Shown here one piece after another: positions 12,201 to 25,199 of a stretch of DNA of 64,000 nt. The DNA comes from Chaetorhynchus papuensis (Eukaryota > Chordata > Aves > Passeriformes > Rhipiduridae). The notes under the pieces are model-generated. The model worked only from the letters and a program-made list of their open reading frames with translations, did not search any database and was not told the origin of the DNA. The first letter of the stretch is position 1; each line of letters opens with the position of its first letter. The position numbers and the translations under genes are program-made. Where the stretch lies: NCBI GenBank assembly GCA_013396525.1, contig VWYX01000387.1, forward strand, positions 166,928-230,927. The letters run 5' to 3'.

Positions 12201-13359
12201 TGATACCTGTAAATTCTTATCTGCATTAATTTCTTGTTTTCTCTTGTCACACGCTGTCAGTGTATGTGTATCTTGCAGACATGTAGCATTAAGAGCCAGC
12301 CCTGTAACAGACTGTGAGAACCCAGAGTTATTGCAATACACTCAACTTTACTGGAGTGAAGTGTCTGGGCTGCTGTACTGCCCCTAGGATGTAGTGCTTA
12401 AGAAAAATGAAAATTCTGATACTAACTTGTCTGTTATTTACAGACTGAGAATTATTTCAGAGCATCTTCATGCTTTCTTAATGTGACTTAGTAAGAAATA
12501 CATGGCCACAGTACTCATTTTGCTAAAATCAGGGTTTGAAGAAACAAGATTAAATTGTAAGATTACAAAATAGGGTTTAATTTTCTAACATCATCTTTTC
12601 TTCCAAAGTGCTTTTTGTGGCATCTCAGTCACACGAGGTAGTTGGGATTCTGTTTTTCTCCTTCTGCTAGAGTTTGTTGTCGTTGCTGATAGGTTTGAGT
12701 TCATTAAACTGTAAAAATGATCCATGAATTGGGGTTGAATATTCCCCTCCAAGATGGATTACAGCTCACACAGTAAGGTATGCTTGTTAGAGAAATCAGT
12801 GGGGAGGTCCTGTGGCCATTGTTATGCAAGAGGACGGTCCCCTTTGACCCTAAAATATGTGTGTGTAGAGATGAGAGGACCCTTACTGTGTCTTACAGAA
12901 TCTTGCCACCATTAATTAATTTTGGAGGCAATCAGCTCCCTAGTGCTCCTTTCTGTTTGCTGTGGACGATATTTGTATGATGCTCACTTAAACAAATTAA
13001 CAATTTAAACTTTTGCTCCCTTACAGATGATCAACATATAAGTGTCTTACTGTCTATAACTAGGAGATAAATGGCATTACAGATAATTTAGTAAAGCAGA
13101 CACCCCATTTCCTTATTGCTGAAATGATTGCAAAGGAATCTCCCCATTCCATAAGATGAATATCCATGATGAAATCTGTCCCTTCCATCCTTTAAACTTT
13201 TAGGGTCAGAGACTGTTCTTTATAAAGCATCTGATGGCCTTCTCTTATATAGTGGAAAAAAAATGCTCACAAAGAAGACCTAATTAATAGTGTGGACATG
13301 CTGCAGTAAAAATATTTGATCACTGCCTAAGATTGGTCAAAAATATCTAGAAGGGAATG
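9241..13359. other. Non-coding stretch
   Basis: About 4 kb of mixed DNA with no recognised repeat family. It holds a predicted minus-strand G-quadruplex motif at 11214-11231 and generally pyrimidine-rich DNA between about 11210 and 11600. Open frames are at most 122 codons (11973-12341 minus), overlap others and lack domains. Confidence 0.5.
11214..11231 (-). other. Predicted G-quadruplex motif
   Basis: On the plus strand the pattern is C3, TTT, C7, T, C4. On the minus strand this gives four G-tracts of three with loops of 1, 1 and 3 nt. It fits the standard G3 N1-7 rule. Function is unknown. Confidence 0.5.
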
Positions 13360-13938
13360 GAGAACCATCCTCAACTTTCCATCAATGCTGGGAGCTATTC
13401 TTGTCTTTGACCTTCTGGTCAGTTCTGGTTGCTGCATTTTGAAAAAGATATAGCAGAAATACCAAAGAGCTCCAAAAGAGCAATAAATACTGTTAGAAGC
13501 TTGAAAAGCTCATATATTGTAGGAGCCAAGCTGTGGTTTCTGTGCTCAGTTCACCGAGAAGGTTGATGTTATTTGTTGTGTGAAGTGCAGCACAGTAGGA
13601 GAAATGCCTGGGTTAACTTTTGTCCCGGTACCCAAATGAGGGAACCACTGCCTGGATGTAACATTTTGAAAAATACAATATATTAGGTCATGGAGTTCCC
13701 TGTCACTAGACAGTGAAGCAGAAACAGGACAAAAATAAAGGTTTAGGCCATAGTGTGAAGAAAAGAACATCTGTGGATACCTTAGGTGAGGAAGAAATAT
13801 ATAAACCCTCTTAGCTCAGAATAAAATCAGCTGGTGTCAGGAACATCCCCAATGGGTGTCTTATTGCATAACTGTCCGTTATAGGGGTTTTAAATCTAGC
13901 ACTAGATGGACCATTGGTCTGATTTAGTATTGAAACTC
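13360..13938 (+). mobile_element. Ancient CR1 LINE fragment (turtle/crocodile-like 3' end)
   Basis: Two anchor regions lie in the right order and spacing. At about 13421-13505, 'ggttgctgcattttgaaaa', 'gatatagcagaaat' and 'agagcaataaatactgttag' match the end of the CR1 reverse-transcriptase region. At about 13862-13936, 'tattgcataactgtccgtt' and 'actagatggaccattggtct' match the ending of older CR1 subfamilies common in turtles and crocodiles, quite unlike the avian CR1 ends elsewhere in this window. The roughly 420 bp between, including 'gtcatggagttccctgtcac' near 13686, is degraded but collinear. No open frame survives. The left edge is uncertain and may lie up to 150 bp further out. Confidence 0.75.
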
Positions 13939-16900
13939 CTCTCCTTCTTCCATCATTTTCTCCTAGGGATACTTCCCATCAAAGTCTGCAATGTCATTTG
14001 AGTTAATTCATTAATTTTCATTGGCTTCTTCCCTGTCTTAAGCTGGGTGCACTGACAAATCAATTACACTCTCTTCCCACGGCTGAACCTCCTTCTGGAT
14101 GCCCCTGGAAGGTGTTTGTCACTGATCCACCTCCAACCTGAGCTCTGGGCTGAGGAGCCAAACGTGTCCATGTAGGACCCTCTCTGTGCCGGTGACTGCA
14201 GCAGCTGAACTCCATTTCCCACCTGATTCTGTCTGGTTTTACTCAGGTTCTACTTGTGTTTATTTCTCTTGTACCCTGAAAAGAACTTAGCTCCTCCTTT
14301 TCTGTTTATCCTTTGATAAGGTCAATAGGAGAGTTTTCATTATCTTTTTCATTCTCTTATCTGCTTCATTTCTTTCTCCTAATTTCACCAGCTATATGAA
14401 ATCCTTTTTTCTACAGAGTGAATATCACAACATTTTGTTCTGGGAAACCTATTTGTCTCCAATAGGAACTTCCCAAATGACACCACAATACAAAGCTATG
14501 TCCTCATGTATTAATTTTTGAAGTTGTGCATTATATGCACCTGACTTATTGCCAGCATTGGACAATAGGTAATGCAGCAAAACTCCAGTGAAGATAAATT
14601 TTTCTCCTCTGATCTAGTGACAAAATTCCTGTCACATTTTTTCCTAAGTTTGCCAAGATCAGTTTTATAATTTCACGTTAACAAAATCATGGGAAGTGAA
14701 AGCAAACCTAGAAGCTGAGGGAAAGGAGACTGTGTGTGGAACTGGAAGAATAGGGCTCGTTATGGTCCAAAGGGAATGTGAGAACATCATCACCTAAACG
14801 CAGCTCCTTGCAAACCCCATGAATTTTCCTCCAGCATTTCTCAAAGCCTGGGTCCTACGCTGCAGGGTGATCCTGTGTAAGCAATGACAGGTCTCTGCTA
14901 TGATACATCTTTAATCATCGGGGATTGCTTTCCCTCTGCTTAGGCAGCCAGGCTCTCTTACTGTCAGTTTCTTATCGTGTTTTTCCTGGATCTTGTTGTT
15001 TTACCTCTCTGGAGTTTTAGGAATGGCAGGAGTGGCCATGACCACCAGTGCAAGCTCCTATCAACTCCATGTCTTCCTTAGCCTCATGAACTTTCCCCCA
15101 GGTCCTTGAGTGCCCCGTGATACAGATGGATTCAGGATATTGTAGTAACAGAAAGCACCTTCTTAAACTGCTCAGAACACAGTGAGGGACTCATTTTTTG
15201 AAATGTCTTTAACCCATTCTCTCCATCTGTGGATGGTGACCAGCCCTCTGCATCCTTTCATCAGCCAGCCTGATGTGACATCATGAGAACGTGCTGACTT
15301 CGAGTGTTGACCCCCAGAGCATAAATCTCAGTGGTGTCACAGCACAGCCAAGAGTGAGGAGCTGAAGGACATGGCTCAGGTCATGTGGCCAGGTCACACC
15401 GCCAGGGGCTACAGGAAAGGTCTCACCCCTCAGTGTGATTTGCTTACCCAGCTACAGTGGAGCCATAGAAAACACAGGTGCAGGCGCTTGGGTACTGAGG
15501 CAAAGCTCCCATGTCAGAGTGTGATAATTGTGCCTTCAGAGGTTATCCCTGATTGGCTGCCAGAGAGACAGAGGCCCAAAAAGTGCCCTCAGAAGGTAAT
15601 TTGGGAAAGCATGGAAGATTGCAGCACTCCTGGGATGTGATCTTTCATCTTTCTCCTGCCGCCCAATCTCCGTGACTCACCCAGGAGCACAAATCCTGCC
15701 TTGGGTTGAGTTGTTCTGTGTGTGGGTAACACCAGGACCAGAGCACCCCCCTTTCACACCCTGATGGAACAGTGCATGGAAAACAAGGCTTTAGCTTTTC
15801 TTACACTGCTTTCAGGCAATAAAGGAATCTGAAACACATTGAGGAGCCCAGAATGTCCAGGTTTCCATGTCAGATCTACAGGCAGCTTGAGACCTACTAA
15901 TAATCCTTGGTGTTAGGATGGCAATATATGTGGCATCTCCCCCTGCACAGCACTTCTTCTTCTCTTTCTTTTCCTGTTCTCGGAGTCTCTAACTTGAGCA
16001 CCCTCAGTCCCTCAGCCCTAACCCAGCCTTCAGAATCTGGAGTTCCCAGAGAACCTGGCTTCATGTTTTCAATGTCATTTCATCACCTTTTTACTAGCCA
16101 GTATTTGAGAAGAAAGGGAAAAAAACCCAAAACAATAGGCAAAGATTTACTTTCAGCTATTTTGTTAAATCTCTTTGAATGTTTTAGGTTTCTTTCACAC
16201 TGCTTTTGCTTAATCACTTCCACCAGCTGCATTTGGAGCCTACAAGACGATGGCCAGATCCAATTTAACATCTCTGGAAGACTCCTTGCTTTGTGCACTG
16301 ATGCTGGGAGTTCTCCTTACTATCACAAAACCAGTTAGAGCCTTCATTTAGCAAGCTGTGGAGGAGCTTGTACGGTTTTTGTGTCATGAAATGTGTAATT
16401 CACAGAGGGGCAGAGCCATGGCTGCCCAGGTGCTGCAGGCTCCATCACCCCTTACTGCGATTAATAGTTTGCTGCTCTTCCAGCAAAATTGTGGCTCTGG
16501 GCTTTGTTCTATTTTTGTGCTCATCCTATATGCATCTGTTCTCACTTTATTCTACATCCTGTTGCCATCCTCCTGCTCATCTGTCTCTGCCATCTTTAGA
16601 CATCTTCCACTATCAGGTTGACACCACTGTAAATTCAGAGCCATCAAAGGAATTACTTCTGAGTTATGTCAGTAAGTAAAGACTACGGGCCTTTTTTTTT
16701 CTCTCACGCCCACCTTTCCTTTCTTGCCATGTGCAACTGGACCTCCTCTCAAGTGTGGATGTGCACTGGTCATCAAAATTCTTTGCCATCAAATGCCACT
16801 GTAAAGTCATTAATGGCCTTATCACTCTTGGCCTGGGTGTTCTTTTCCCGAGGGTCAGGGCAGTACAGGACAGAGAAGATGAGCTGAGGAGGGCATGTCT

Positions 16901-19900
16901 GAGAGAAAGTGCTGCTTGGTCCCAACCCTGGCCTTCACATGACTGAGGAAAATGGTGTTCCATGGAATTCAGTGGGGCAGGGGCAATGTCCTTTCAGTCA
17001 TTCTTGCTCTGGCATGTATTGGCCTTGTGTAAAATTTGGTAAAATAATAAAAATGTTCCACTTAGATAAATGCTTGATAAATCAGCAGCTCTTAAAGCGG
17101 TATTTCCTTGTGCCTGCTAGGGGTTTATGATGTAGTCACATGAAAAAAAAGAAACAGAATATAAAATGTGAAAACTCTGTCTGAAGAAGGTCCAATATGT
17201 CATCACAGGATACACTAAAATTTCCTTAACTCTTGCCATGATCACAAAATCCCCTCTCTAAAATTCTGACATTTTCTTTCTGACAGCAAACAAAGGAGAG
17301 CAATATGCACGAGAAGGCAGTAGGAAGCCTGAAGCTATTAGCATGTCATTGTCAAAGGCAGAAATAAAAAACACAAAAGTTAAAGGATTCTGGAATATAG
17401 CAGAAATCTCCAGACATGAGTCAGACACTAAAAATGCCCAAATTCATTTAAAAAGCTCTTTGTCACAGTCCAAAAAAACAACATTTTCAGTGTTTTTCCT
17501 TTTGCTTTACATCCCGCTATTGCAAGTACATGGCTAATTATGATCTGAATGATATCTATTATTCCTGTGTCCTTCTAGATCGAGCCGGATGTGTTCCAAA
17601 TATGGCCACAAACATATTCCAGTGTCCAGTAAAATCAAAAGAATAAGATAATTCTGTTTTAAGGGTTAATGGTATTCACTCCCACTCAGTTTGACTCACT
17701 GGACAAAAGCTCCAGTGTGCCTATTCTAGGCAGCTGTGCTGAACAGTAAAGATTTGGAGTCCTTTGTAGGCTGGAGAAAAAGAAAGCCTTTGTAAACTTT
17801 TTATTTAGTATATTCTACCAAACACCCATGTGTAACAGTTAAAACATTTGGAGTTGCAACAGGCTAAGGAAAGTTTGCGCAGATAAACAGAGTTATTCTA
17901 AATTTTGTGCCTACTAAGGTCTGAATCACAAAGTCTCATTGCATTTCATTTAAAGTGTATGTGCAAGGAATCCGTTTTCTTACCAGGGCCATTGTGCCCT
18001 TTGGGCTTTGTTTAATCATGTTAAAAATGTTCATAGAAAATAGAAAATCGTGTACTGTTTGAATCACGATGTTTGCAGTAATCTGGGAGTGCTCACGCTG
18101 CAGAGCAGCATGGTTTTTATGCAGGTATAATTCTCTTCCCTTCAGTGCTGTGGTTCTTGGGTTGTACTGGTGAAGAGTCAGGCCCACAGGCACTAAAAAG
18201 CAAACACAGCCAGGCATATTCTTCCATCATCTGGATATATCCCTCTGAAACAAAATCAGCTTTTACAATACTCTCTCAGCCTTTGCGTGCCTCAGCACTT
18301 CCCCAAAATCCTTGCTAGGAAGGCACTGAGGTACTTAAAAACAGAGACAGCACAGCAGAACTGCAGGAATCAGGCTCCAGGGGGATTATAAACCCCCGTG
18401 GATTGATCCAGGTTTGCTTCCTCCACCACAACCTAAAGAACCCACAGCCAGGACCACGGACATGTTTAAAGGCCTAAAAAAAAGATGGATATGGTTATTT
18501 TCATCACTCAGTCGCAAAAGAACGAGGGACTCAAAGAGTTGGGAGGCTGGAAAAGGCCTTTTCATCCCATTACAACCTTCACCTCCTTCAGGAGGCCTCT
18601 GCTCCCAACAGGAGCATCCAGGGCTGGCTGGGCTGGCTGAGGCTGGGTCAGGTGTGAGATCAGTCCCTTCACTTCTCTCTCCAGTTACTCACTATTTCAC
18701 TGCCCTTTTTACCAGCTGAACTATTATTTCTGTTGCAAAATGTTTCCCTTCCAGCAGCTGCCTGCTGCCCTGGGAACCGAATGGTGGCTTTTCCTATCCC
18801 AAGGAAGGCTGTGTTCCACTGGGATCCTGTGGTTACTTCCCAGTTTTTAAAGTCTCTTGAGGAATAAAGATGTCCCAGAAGTGGTTTCCCTCATAATAAA
18901 AAGCAGTGAGGAAATTGCTCGTGTATTGGGGTGACGATCAAATCCCAAAGATCTTACTCTGTTTTCTGTCAGTAAAATTCCTGTTAACTGGAACTGGAGT
19001 TTATTTCAGCAGGGCTGTCAACATTTAGTTCAGAATTCATGATTCAGGCCATAACCGAAGTAGGTGTTTAAGCTCATCCCATGGGAAAAATGTAGCTCTC
19101 TTGCTTTAACTTAAATCTGTGTTTAACACAAAGTACATCCCTGAATGCCACAACCTGTTGTTATTTGGGTGCTTCTCAGGTTCATCAGATTGATACAAGA
19201 CTTAAACCTGAGCTTTTGAAGTAAAGCTGCATTTTGAACAAGCTGCCAAAAGATTTGCTAACTTTTGAGGGAAAACCCCTCATATGTTCTCTGGGTATTG
19301 AATAATCTCAATCTTATTAAAGATTTTCCTACTTTCACAGTTATAAATCTTGCCCCTTCCAGGTATTTCAGTCCATATATAATGTCCTTCTTCAGTGTAT
19401 TTTTAAAAGCATAAAAAATGAAGGCATTTACTTAAAAACCATGTTAAAAGTAGATGTGGTGTTATTCTAGTTGCAATTATCTGAGGAAGAGTTGTGCTTC
19501 CTTTTCAAACTGATCTTGATGTACAGATTCGCCAAACTATTTGAAAGCTGCAGACACTTTAGCATTCATGACACTATTATTCACTGCCATAAATCTAGAT
19601 CAGATATATGCTGTCTGAATTGATAGTGGGTATTCTGCCTGAGAAAAATGTGTTCCCCTTTAACTTTTAGCAGTGACATTGCTTATGTTGCATCACTTTT
19701 CAGGTTACTATGCATCACATTGGTCAAAGATGTCATTATTTATAGTGCAGAGATGGTGTCACTATAATTAAGGTTGTGTTAGGGTTTATATTACCTTATA
19801 AAAGCTCTATTTTCAGGAGCTTCCGACTCCATAACTAAATCCATTTTGGATGTTGAGCTTTCAGTTGGGGAGAAAAGAAACATTTGTGGTTTCAGTGGGT

Positions 19901-20306
19901 GATGGCCTCTTGTCTTCCACTTTGGTCCCTGCTTGTGTGACTTGGGGTCATTGCACGTTCCAGGTGGTTTTGCTTTCACTGAGACAGATTCTTGCTTCTT
20001 TATGTTTTCGAATTAACAGACAACAGGGACACTGTGGGTACACTTTGTGAATCTGGGAAATACCTGTTCTTGTATTTAAGACCTGTGCCAGCAGGCTCAG
20101 GAGCTGATCAAAATCAGGTCCTCTGGCTGCTACCACTGTGCAAATAAAAATATGGGGTGAAAGAGAGGGGGGTTTTTTAGTAAGGATTAGCTACATCTTA
20201 TTTAAGACAACTCTCAGTTTGGAGTGGTTCATCACAAACCACACATACTTCAAGTCATAAATGTGTTGACTAAAAAGCTCAGATATTTTCTTTATAGACT
20301 AAGTGC
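13939..20306. other. Non-coding stretch, nothing strongly supported
   Basis: About 6.4 kb without recognised repeats or RNA genes. Noted items are a pyrimidine tract ending in CAG at 14391, a GGGCTGGCT 9-bp tandem repeat at 18621-18638, and an 89-codon frame at 15371-15640 (plus) with no known domain. A weak CR1-like phrase near 18541-18580 was not strong enough to call. Confidence 0.5.
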
Positions 20307-20499
20307 AGAGCCAATGTTTGAGTAATCCCTTTTATTGGACTAACTGTACACTATTGACAAACCACCTTCCTGGGTATAGGAATCCGTTCTTGGAGCCAAC
20401 CCCTTGCTGACCTGCAGGGGAGTTTTGTGTATCCCTAAAGCCACACTGTCAATATTGCTGCATTAGTCCAATAAAAAGGATTACTTGAAACTTGACTCT
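20307..20499. mobile_element. Foldback (MITE-like) element with about 53-bp inverted arms
   Basis: The left arm (20307-20359) and the right arm (20447-20499) are inverted copies. The 23-bp cores, 20321-20343 and 20463-20485, match at 22 of 23 positions when one is complemented; the shared core includes CTTTTATTGGACTAA. Inward the match continues without gaps to TATTGACA (20352-20359), and outward through CAA-GTTT to AGAG/CTCT with one compensating indel. The spacer is 87 bp with no open frame. Long inverted arms around a short non-coding centre are typical of non-autonomous DNA transposons or of two head-to-head repeat copies. From memory the core resembles a phrase found in old amniote interspersed repeats, but I could not verify this. 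No clear target-site duplication is visible. Confidence 0.6.
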
Positions 20500-22532
20500 A
20501 AATTTTGTCTCACTAGTAAAGGCAAGTAATTAAAAATATTGAGTTGTGTAAGAAGACACACTGTGTGCTGTGATGTGCTAATAACCAACTCCTTCCACAA
20601 TGATTTGCTATATTGGTTCAAGGGTACACAGTGGATAAAAGCAAGTGGGAAATTTCCAAAAAACCCATCAGACTACAGCCCATTTCTGATCTCCATGTGA
20701 TTAACCAAGAGAAATATTCAAATAGGGAAAAAGAGGAAGGAGTTAAACATGTTTTCTCCTTCCAGGAATGGATGGATCAGATGACATTTCCAGCAAGGCT
20801 TTCAAGCAAAATTCTTACTCACATACTCGTGCCATGTAGTGGGCTGCTCCCTGACCATTCTCTTTGGAAACCTCAAAACTGCTCACATAGGAGAAGGCTC
20901 CTCAGTAGAAATAAAGGGATCGGAGCATGTGGCCCCTAAATATTATGGGTTTGGTTCGGACTCTGCTGTAAACAAGACAGAGTTAGTACAAAAACTGCTC
21001 TTGTGTTTTGAGCCCTCCAGCACTGAGCCTGTCCTTTTGTTCTTGTGTCTGTAATATCCCAGACCTCTGTACCAGAGCTGAAAGACCTTTGTAGTACCCT
21101 TGTTTCTTAAGGACACTTGTAAAACTGGGAAAAACCTGCTCCTCTGCTCAGCAGAGAATTTTTAGCTTGAACCCTGTAATTTACAGTACATTGCAGCTGC
21201 CCTGTGCAGATTGGGTCGTACACTCAGTGTTCCACCCAAGCCCTAGCCTGGATTTTCCCAGGAAGATAGATGAGTTTGGGCTTCCCAGCAGTCCCAAATC
21301 CCTCCCCAGTTCTGTCAGCTCATGTCCTGTGAGGCAGTGTAGTAACATTTTCATAGTCCTTCTGGAAAGATGCCTGGGCAATGCCTGGGATTTGTGCCAT
21401 TCCACCCCGGTGTCCCTCCCTGTGTTCTTACAGAGGGCTGTTGCCATCACAAGATCCCCAGTTTGGCTTGGGAAGAGCCTGGGAGGCCTCAGCCCCCCAT
21501 TTCATGCAGGGGACACACCCCATGGGTCTGGTGGCCACTGCCTGGGCGTTGCCAATAGGCCAATCCCACCCTGGGGGTGCAAACTTCCCGCTGTGCCAGG
21601 AATCCCATCCTGGACGTGTGCTGAAAACCGCAGGTTGGAGCTCCGTGAAAGCAGAACCCGGAAATTAAAGCTGTCAGACTTGGGGAAAGCTGGATTTGAT
21701 TAGAGCTTTACTGCTCAGGCCATTTTTCTCCCAAAGTCCTGAAGAAAAGCCAGCCTTGTTTGTGCCACTCTCGCTCACTGTGGAGCAGAAAATGCTCTTT
21801 CAGATGGAGTCCCCGGCTGACAGTTTTTGGCACCCAGTTCATTCCCGTTGGCAGTGGTGCAGGAGCGGGAGAGCAGGAGTGGGGAGCATTGGAGTCAGTG
21901 CTGCACTGCAGTGGGCTGTGATTAAAGGAGGGCAAAATGTTTAGATTCACCCTCTTGTTTTATTACATATGACTTAATCAGTGTTTTCCCCCCTTCCCCA
22001 TTGCTCCTGGAAGGTGAGGAAAGTGCACATATTTTTTTTTTTACTGGCTTTATTTACTTGGATGCTTCAGGATACTAAGTTATGACAAATTCTTCTCCAC
22101 AGTAGCTTTTGGCTTCCTTCTTCTTGGAGCTGTTTAGACCTTTGAACTGCTGCCATTACAGCTGCCTCTGAGCCTGTCATGTGGCTGTTGAATTGAGCTT
22201 TTGAGCGTGCCTCTGCACTGCTCTCATTCCTGACTGGTGTACTTCTAACAGTATCATTGTTTTGAATGAAATAGCACTTCTGTGCCAAAAATGGAGGTTA
22301 TTTCTCCTCAGTACATTCTGGGCAGGCAGGCATTCAGTCTGCCTGCTCTCCAAGCCAGCTGAGAGCTCTGCAACCACATGAACACAGTATTGAGCCTGAC
22401 TAAATAAACTGGATTTGTGTTTGGGCAAAAGTTGTCTTGAAGCACTTGGTTGATTCATGGCACAGTCAGAAGCAGCTGGTCTCTTCTGAGAGTATGCAGG
22501 ATGGGTATATTTTAACCAGTGGGATTATTTAA
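20500..22532. other. Non-coding stretch
   Basis: Contains the longest open frame of the window (21167-21703 plus, 178 codons) in locally GC-richer DNA. It overlaps other open frames on both strands (21181-21450 minus, 21381-21668 plus), lacks a recognisable domain or signal peptide, and is not convincing as a gene. A T run lies near 22031-22042. Confidence 0.5.
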
Positions 22533-22540
22533 ATTATTAC

Positions 22541-22630
<90 letters not shown>

Positions 22631-22650
22631 CAGCAGCATCACCACCACAA
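22533..22650. repeat. Compound trinucleotide microsatellite (ATT)n-(AGC)n
   Basis: An ATT/TTA tract of about 50 bp (22533-22583) passes directly into 14 perfect AGC units (22584-22626). It then continues through a GGAG interruption and GCAGCAGC to ATCACCACCAC at the right edge. Both tracts change phase cleanly at 22584. It is not in a supported coding frame. A tract of this length is expected to vary between individuals. Confidence 0.95.
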
Positions 22651-25199
22651 AATACTTTTATGCCATTAATAATTCTGTTGGAATAAGCATTTCAATGTGC
22701 ATTCCCATAGATTGAGAACCAGAATGCTAGCACACCTTAGTCCTGCAGATATTTACACAGATTTTTAACTTTTTTGCAAAAAGCAATTTGCTGAATGATC
22801 TTATACAGGTGTGTGGCAGTTTTGTAGATGGGGGCATTCCGAGCTCACTGAGGTTGGGCTTTGTTTCCAACACACACGTATACAAAGGCAGTAAGTAGTG
22901 CCTGAATTAATGCAATAGCAGCATTATCTACAGCCAAAAACCACTCATAAAAGATCATTTGGTTGCAAAAGCCTGTTAACAAAATTTTTTATTGTTTAGG
23001 TAGGGCCTCTCATCAGTATAACTTGAACAAATATCCTTGGGAAAAAGCGGCAAAAATGTGTCTTGAGTGCAGTAAGTTAAACACGCAGAGGCTGTGCTGC
23101 AGCAGCTCTCAGTAGGACAAATTTCAGAGACAGAGCTGGGGGAAACAATTACTACCTGATGTATTCTACAAATGCCACTTCAGAGATGAATCCTATGGCC
23201 TACAAGACTGTGCTTTTTTATTCTCTGTGAAGCAGGAGCATTAAATTAAAACTGAAGCAACAGAACACTTAGCACTCAAGCTGGAGAGCACATGATGAGC
23301 TTAAAAATAATGTTGAGGGAAAGACAACAGAGAATAGAAGAGGCTTTGTATCATGTTCGACTTCGTTTTCAAGCAAAACTAAACATCAAAATATTAGAAC
23401 ACAGGCACAAAACCTCATTGTCAGTAAAACTAATTAGTGTTCTGCTGCTTAATGCAAAAGCCTACATGATGTCTTGACCTTTTTTACACATTGTGTCTGA
23501 GGGTGTGCAATAAAACAGAGGGAAGCACAGAGTGCCTCCAGCCAGCCCCAGAGGTTTTCTTCCTCACCGAGTTCAATGGATCCCAACAATACCGGCTGTG
23601 TACGAGCCCCTTTTTAAAGCCTGGTGATTTCTTAGAGCTTGAGCTGGTGAATTAACGCTGCCCCGCTGGCAAGGGCTGCTCCCCAGGCTGATTGCCATTC
23701 CACAGCCCTGGCTTTTTAACAGCATACGTGGAACAAAGATTCAAATATCTTGGAGAAGTAACTGCCTATGGGGCATTCCCACCAACTCCTCACTCCTTGA
23801 GCCTGTCTGTATCCAGTCCCTCTTGGAAACTGATAGCCAAATCTGTTTTATCTTGGCCAGATCTTGCAGAAATGCTGACCTCGGTAATACTTTGCTACAG
23901 GCTCCTACAGCATCTTCTCTGACAGCAAAAGGAGCCAAAAAACCTGTCAGAATTTGGGAAACATGGTTTACTGCACTCTTCTCTATAAAACAGAAGTTTA
24001 AGTCAGTCAAAAGTCACTCTTAAATCAGAACAAAGACCATGAGTCTCTTGCTGGCAGCACAAAATCCTTAACTTCAGTCAAAGTCACTGTTGGATATGCA
24101 GGTCCCTGAACTCTGGATATTTCCTTTAAAAGCACTTAGGCGGATTGAAACAAGCTTAGGTTAAAATTTCCATTAATATTTGGTGTTGACCCAAACAGGC
24201 CTCTGTTGAAATAATTAAAATTCCCAACCATGCACAAAACTCCCATTACTCTACTGCCATTTACAAGAGTTATGACTCAAAGTTTATAAAACACAAAACA
24301 AGTAAAGGTGGAGCAAGTAAAAGTGATTTTTAGAAGTGGTTTTGAAAGAAACTAAAGAAGGAAGGTGAAGACAAGATGAAAATTACTTATTTTTGCTCAT
24401 CAGATAGAAGAGAGACTGGAAACCTTTTACAGAACTGAGAATGTGTTTCTTGTACTAATACAAAATTTGTTCCAAGGTTTTTACTGGTACAAGAAATCAG
24501 AAATGTCCTACAGAGATCAACTTGTCAAACTGGAGTGAGCAAATTGCCCACTTCTTTGAGTAAGACACCTTAGGAGAACTGTCAAAAAGCCTGTAAGTCA
24601 GGCTGGGAAAGGCACAGGGATTTCCCCTGCTTGGGCTACTGAAATATTCCACTGTGTCTGGGAGGAAGGGGAGGCAGAAAGAAGAATCATCCGACAGTGT
24701 CAGAAAAGGTTGAAATTGAGGGGCTGCCGTGTGAGTTACAAAACATGCAGAGCCCCTTCCCAAATTCCTGAGAATCTCTCTGCCATATTTTGGAGCACAA
24801 AATGTGATTGAATGAAGACGAAACAGGGCAAGGGGACCTGGGGAAAAAAGGAGACGCTGGTACAGGCAAACACAGAGTGGGAGATGGAGAAGTGCTTTGG
24901 TGTGATCACCTACAAAAAATACAAATATCCAACTACCAGAGTTAACTGACAAATTCCAGCCTGAGTAAAATATTCATTCTCACCCATGTGCTCTTGCTGT
25001 CACTAAATCTTTTCTCGTAGCTTTTCCTTGCATGTCAGGATCTGATTGTACAAAGGGGGGGTTCAGGTGTCAACTGAAGCATCCAGATTTGAGTAGGGAG
25101 CTGGAGCTGTTGTTGTGTTGAGTGACAAACACCACCTCAGGCTTCTCCTTTCTCAGAGCCAACACCCCAGGTCACAGAGTCTGAAGCTGACCTCCACAG
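22651..25199. other. Non-coding stretch, nothing specific
   Basis: Mixed, mostly AT-rich DNA. The longest frame is 151 codons (24497-24952 minus), without a recognised domain and overlapped by another minus-strand frame. I see no repeats or RNA genes. Confidence 0.5.

Noticed and set aside
18541..18580. Possible antisense CR1 tail (GGCTGGAAAAGGCCTTTTCATCCC)
   Set aside because: Only a loose similarity over about 40 bp with no flanking CR1 phrases. Too weak to call.
21167..21703. Longest open frame in the window (178 codons, plus strand)
   Set aside because: It overlaps two other plus-strand frames and a minus-strand frame, has no recognisable domain, and lies in GC-richer DNA where stops are rarer. 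The length is within chance for 64 kb and six frames.
22584..22638. AGC tract considered as a polyglutamine or polyserine coding repeat
   Set aside because: No supported exon includes it, and the adjoining ATT tract shows it is an intergenic or intronic microsatellite.
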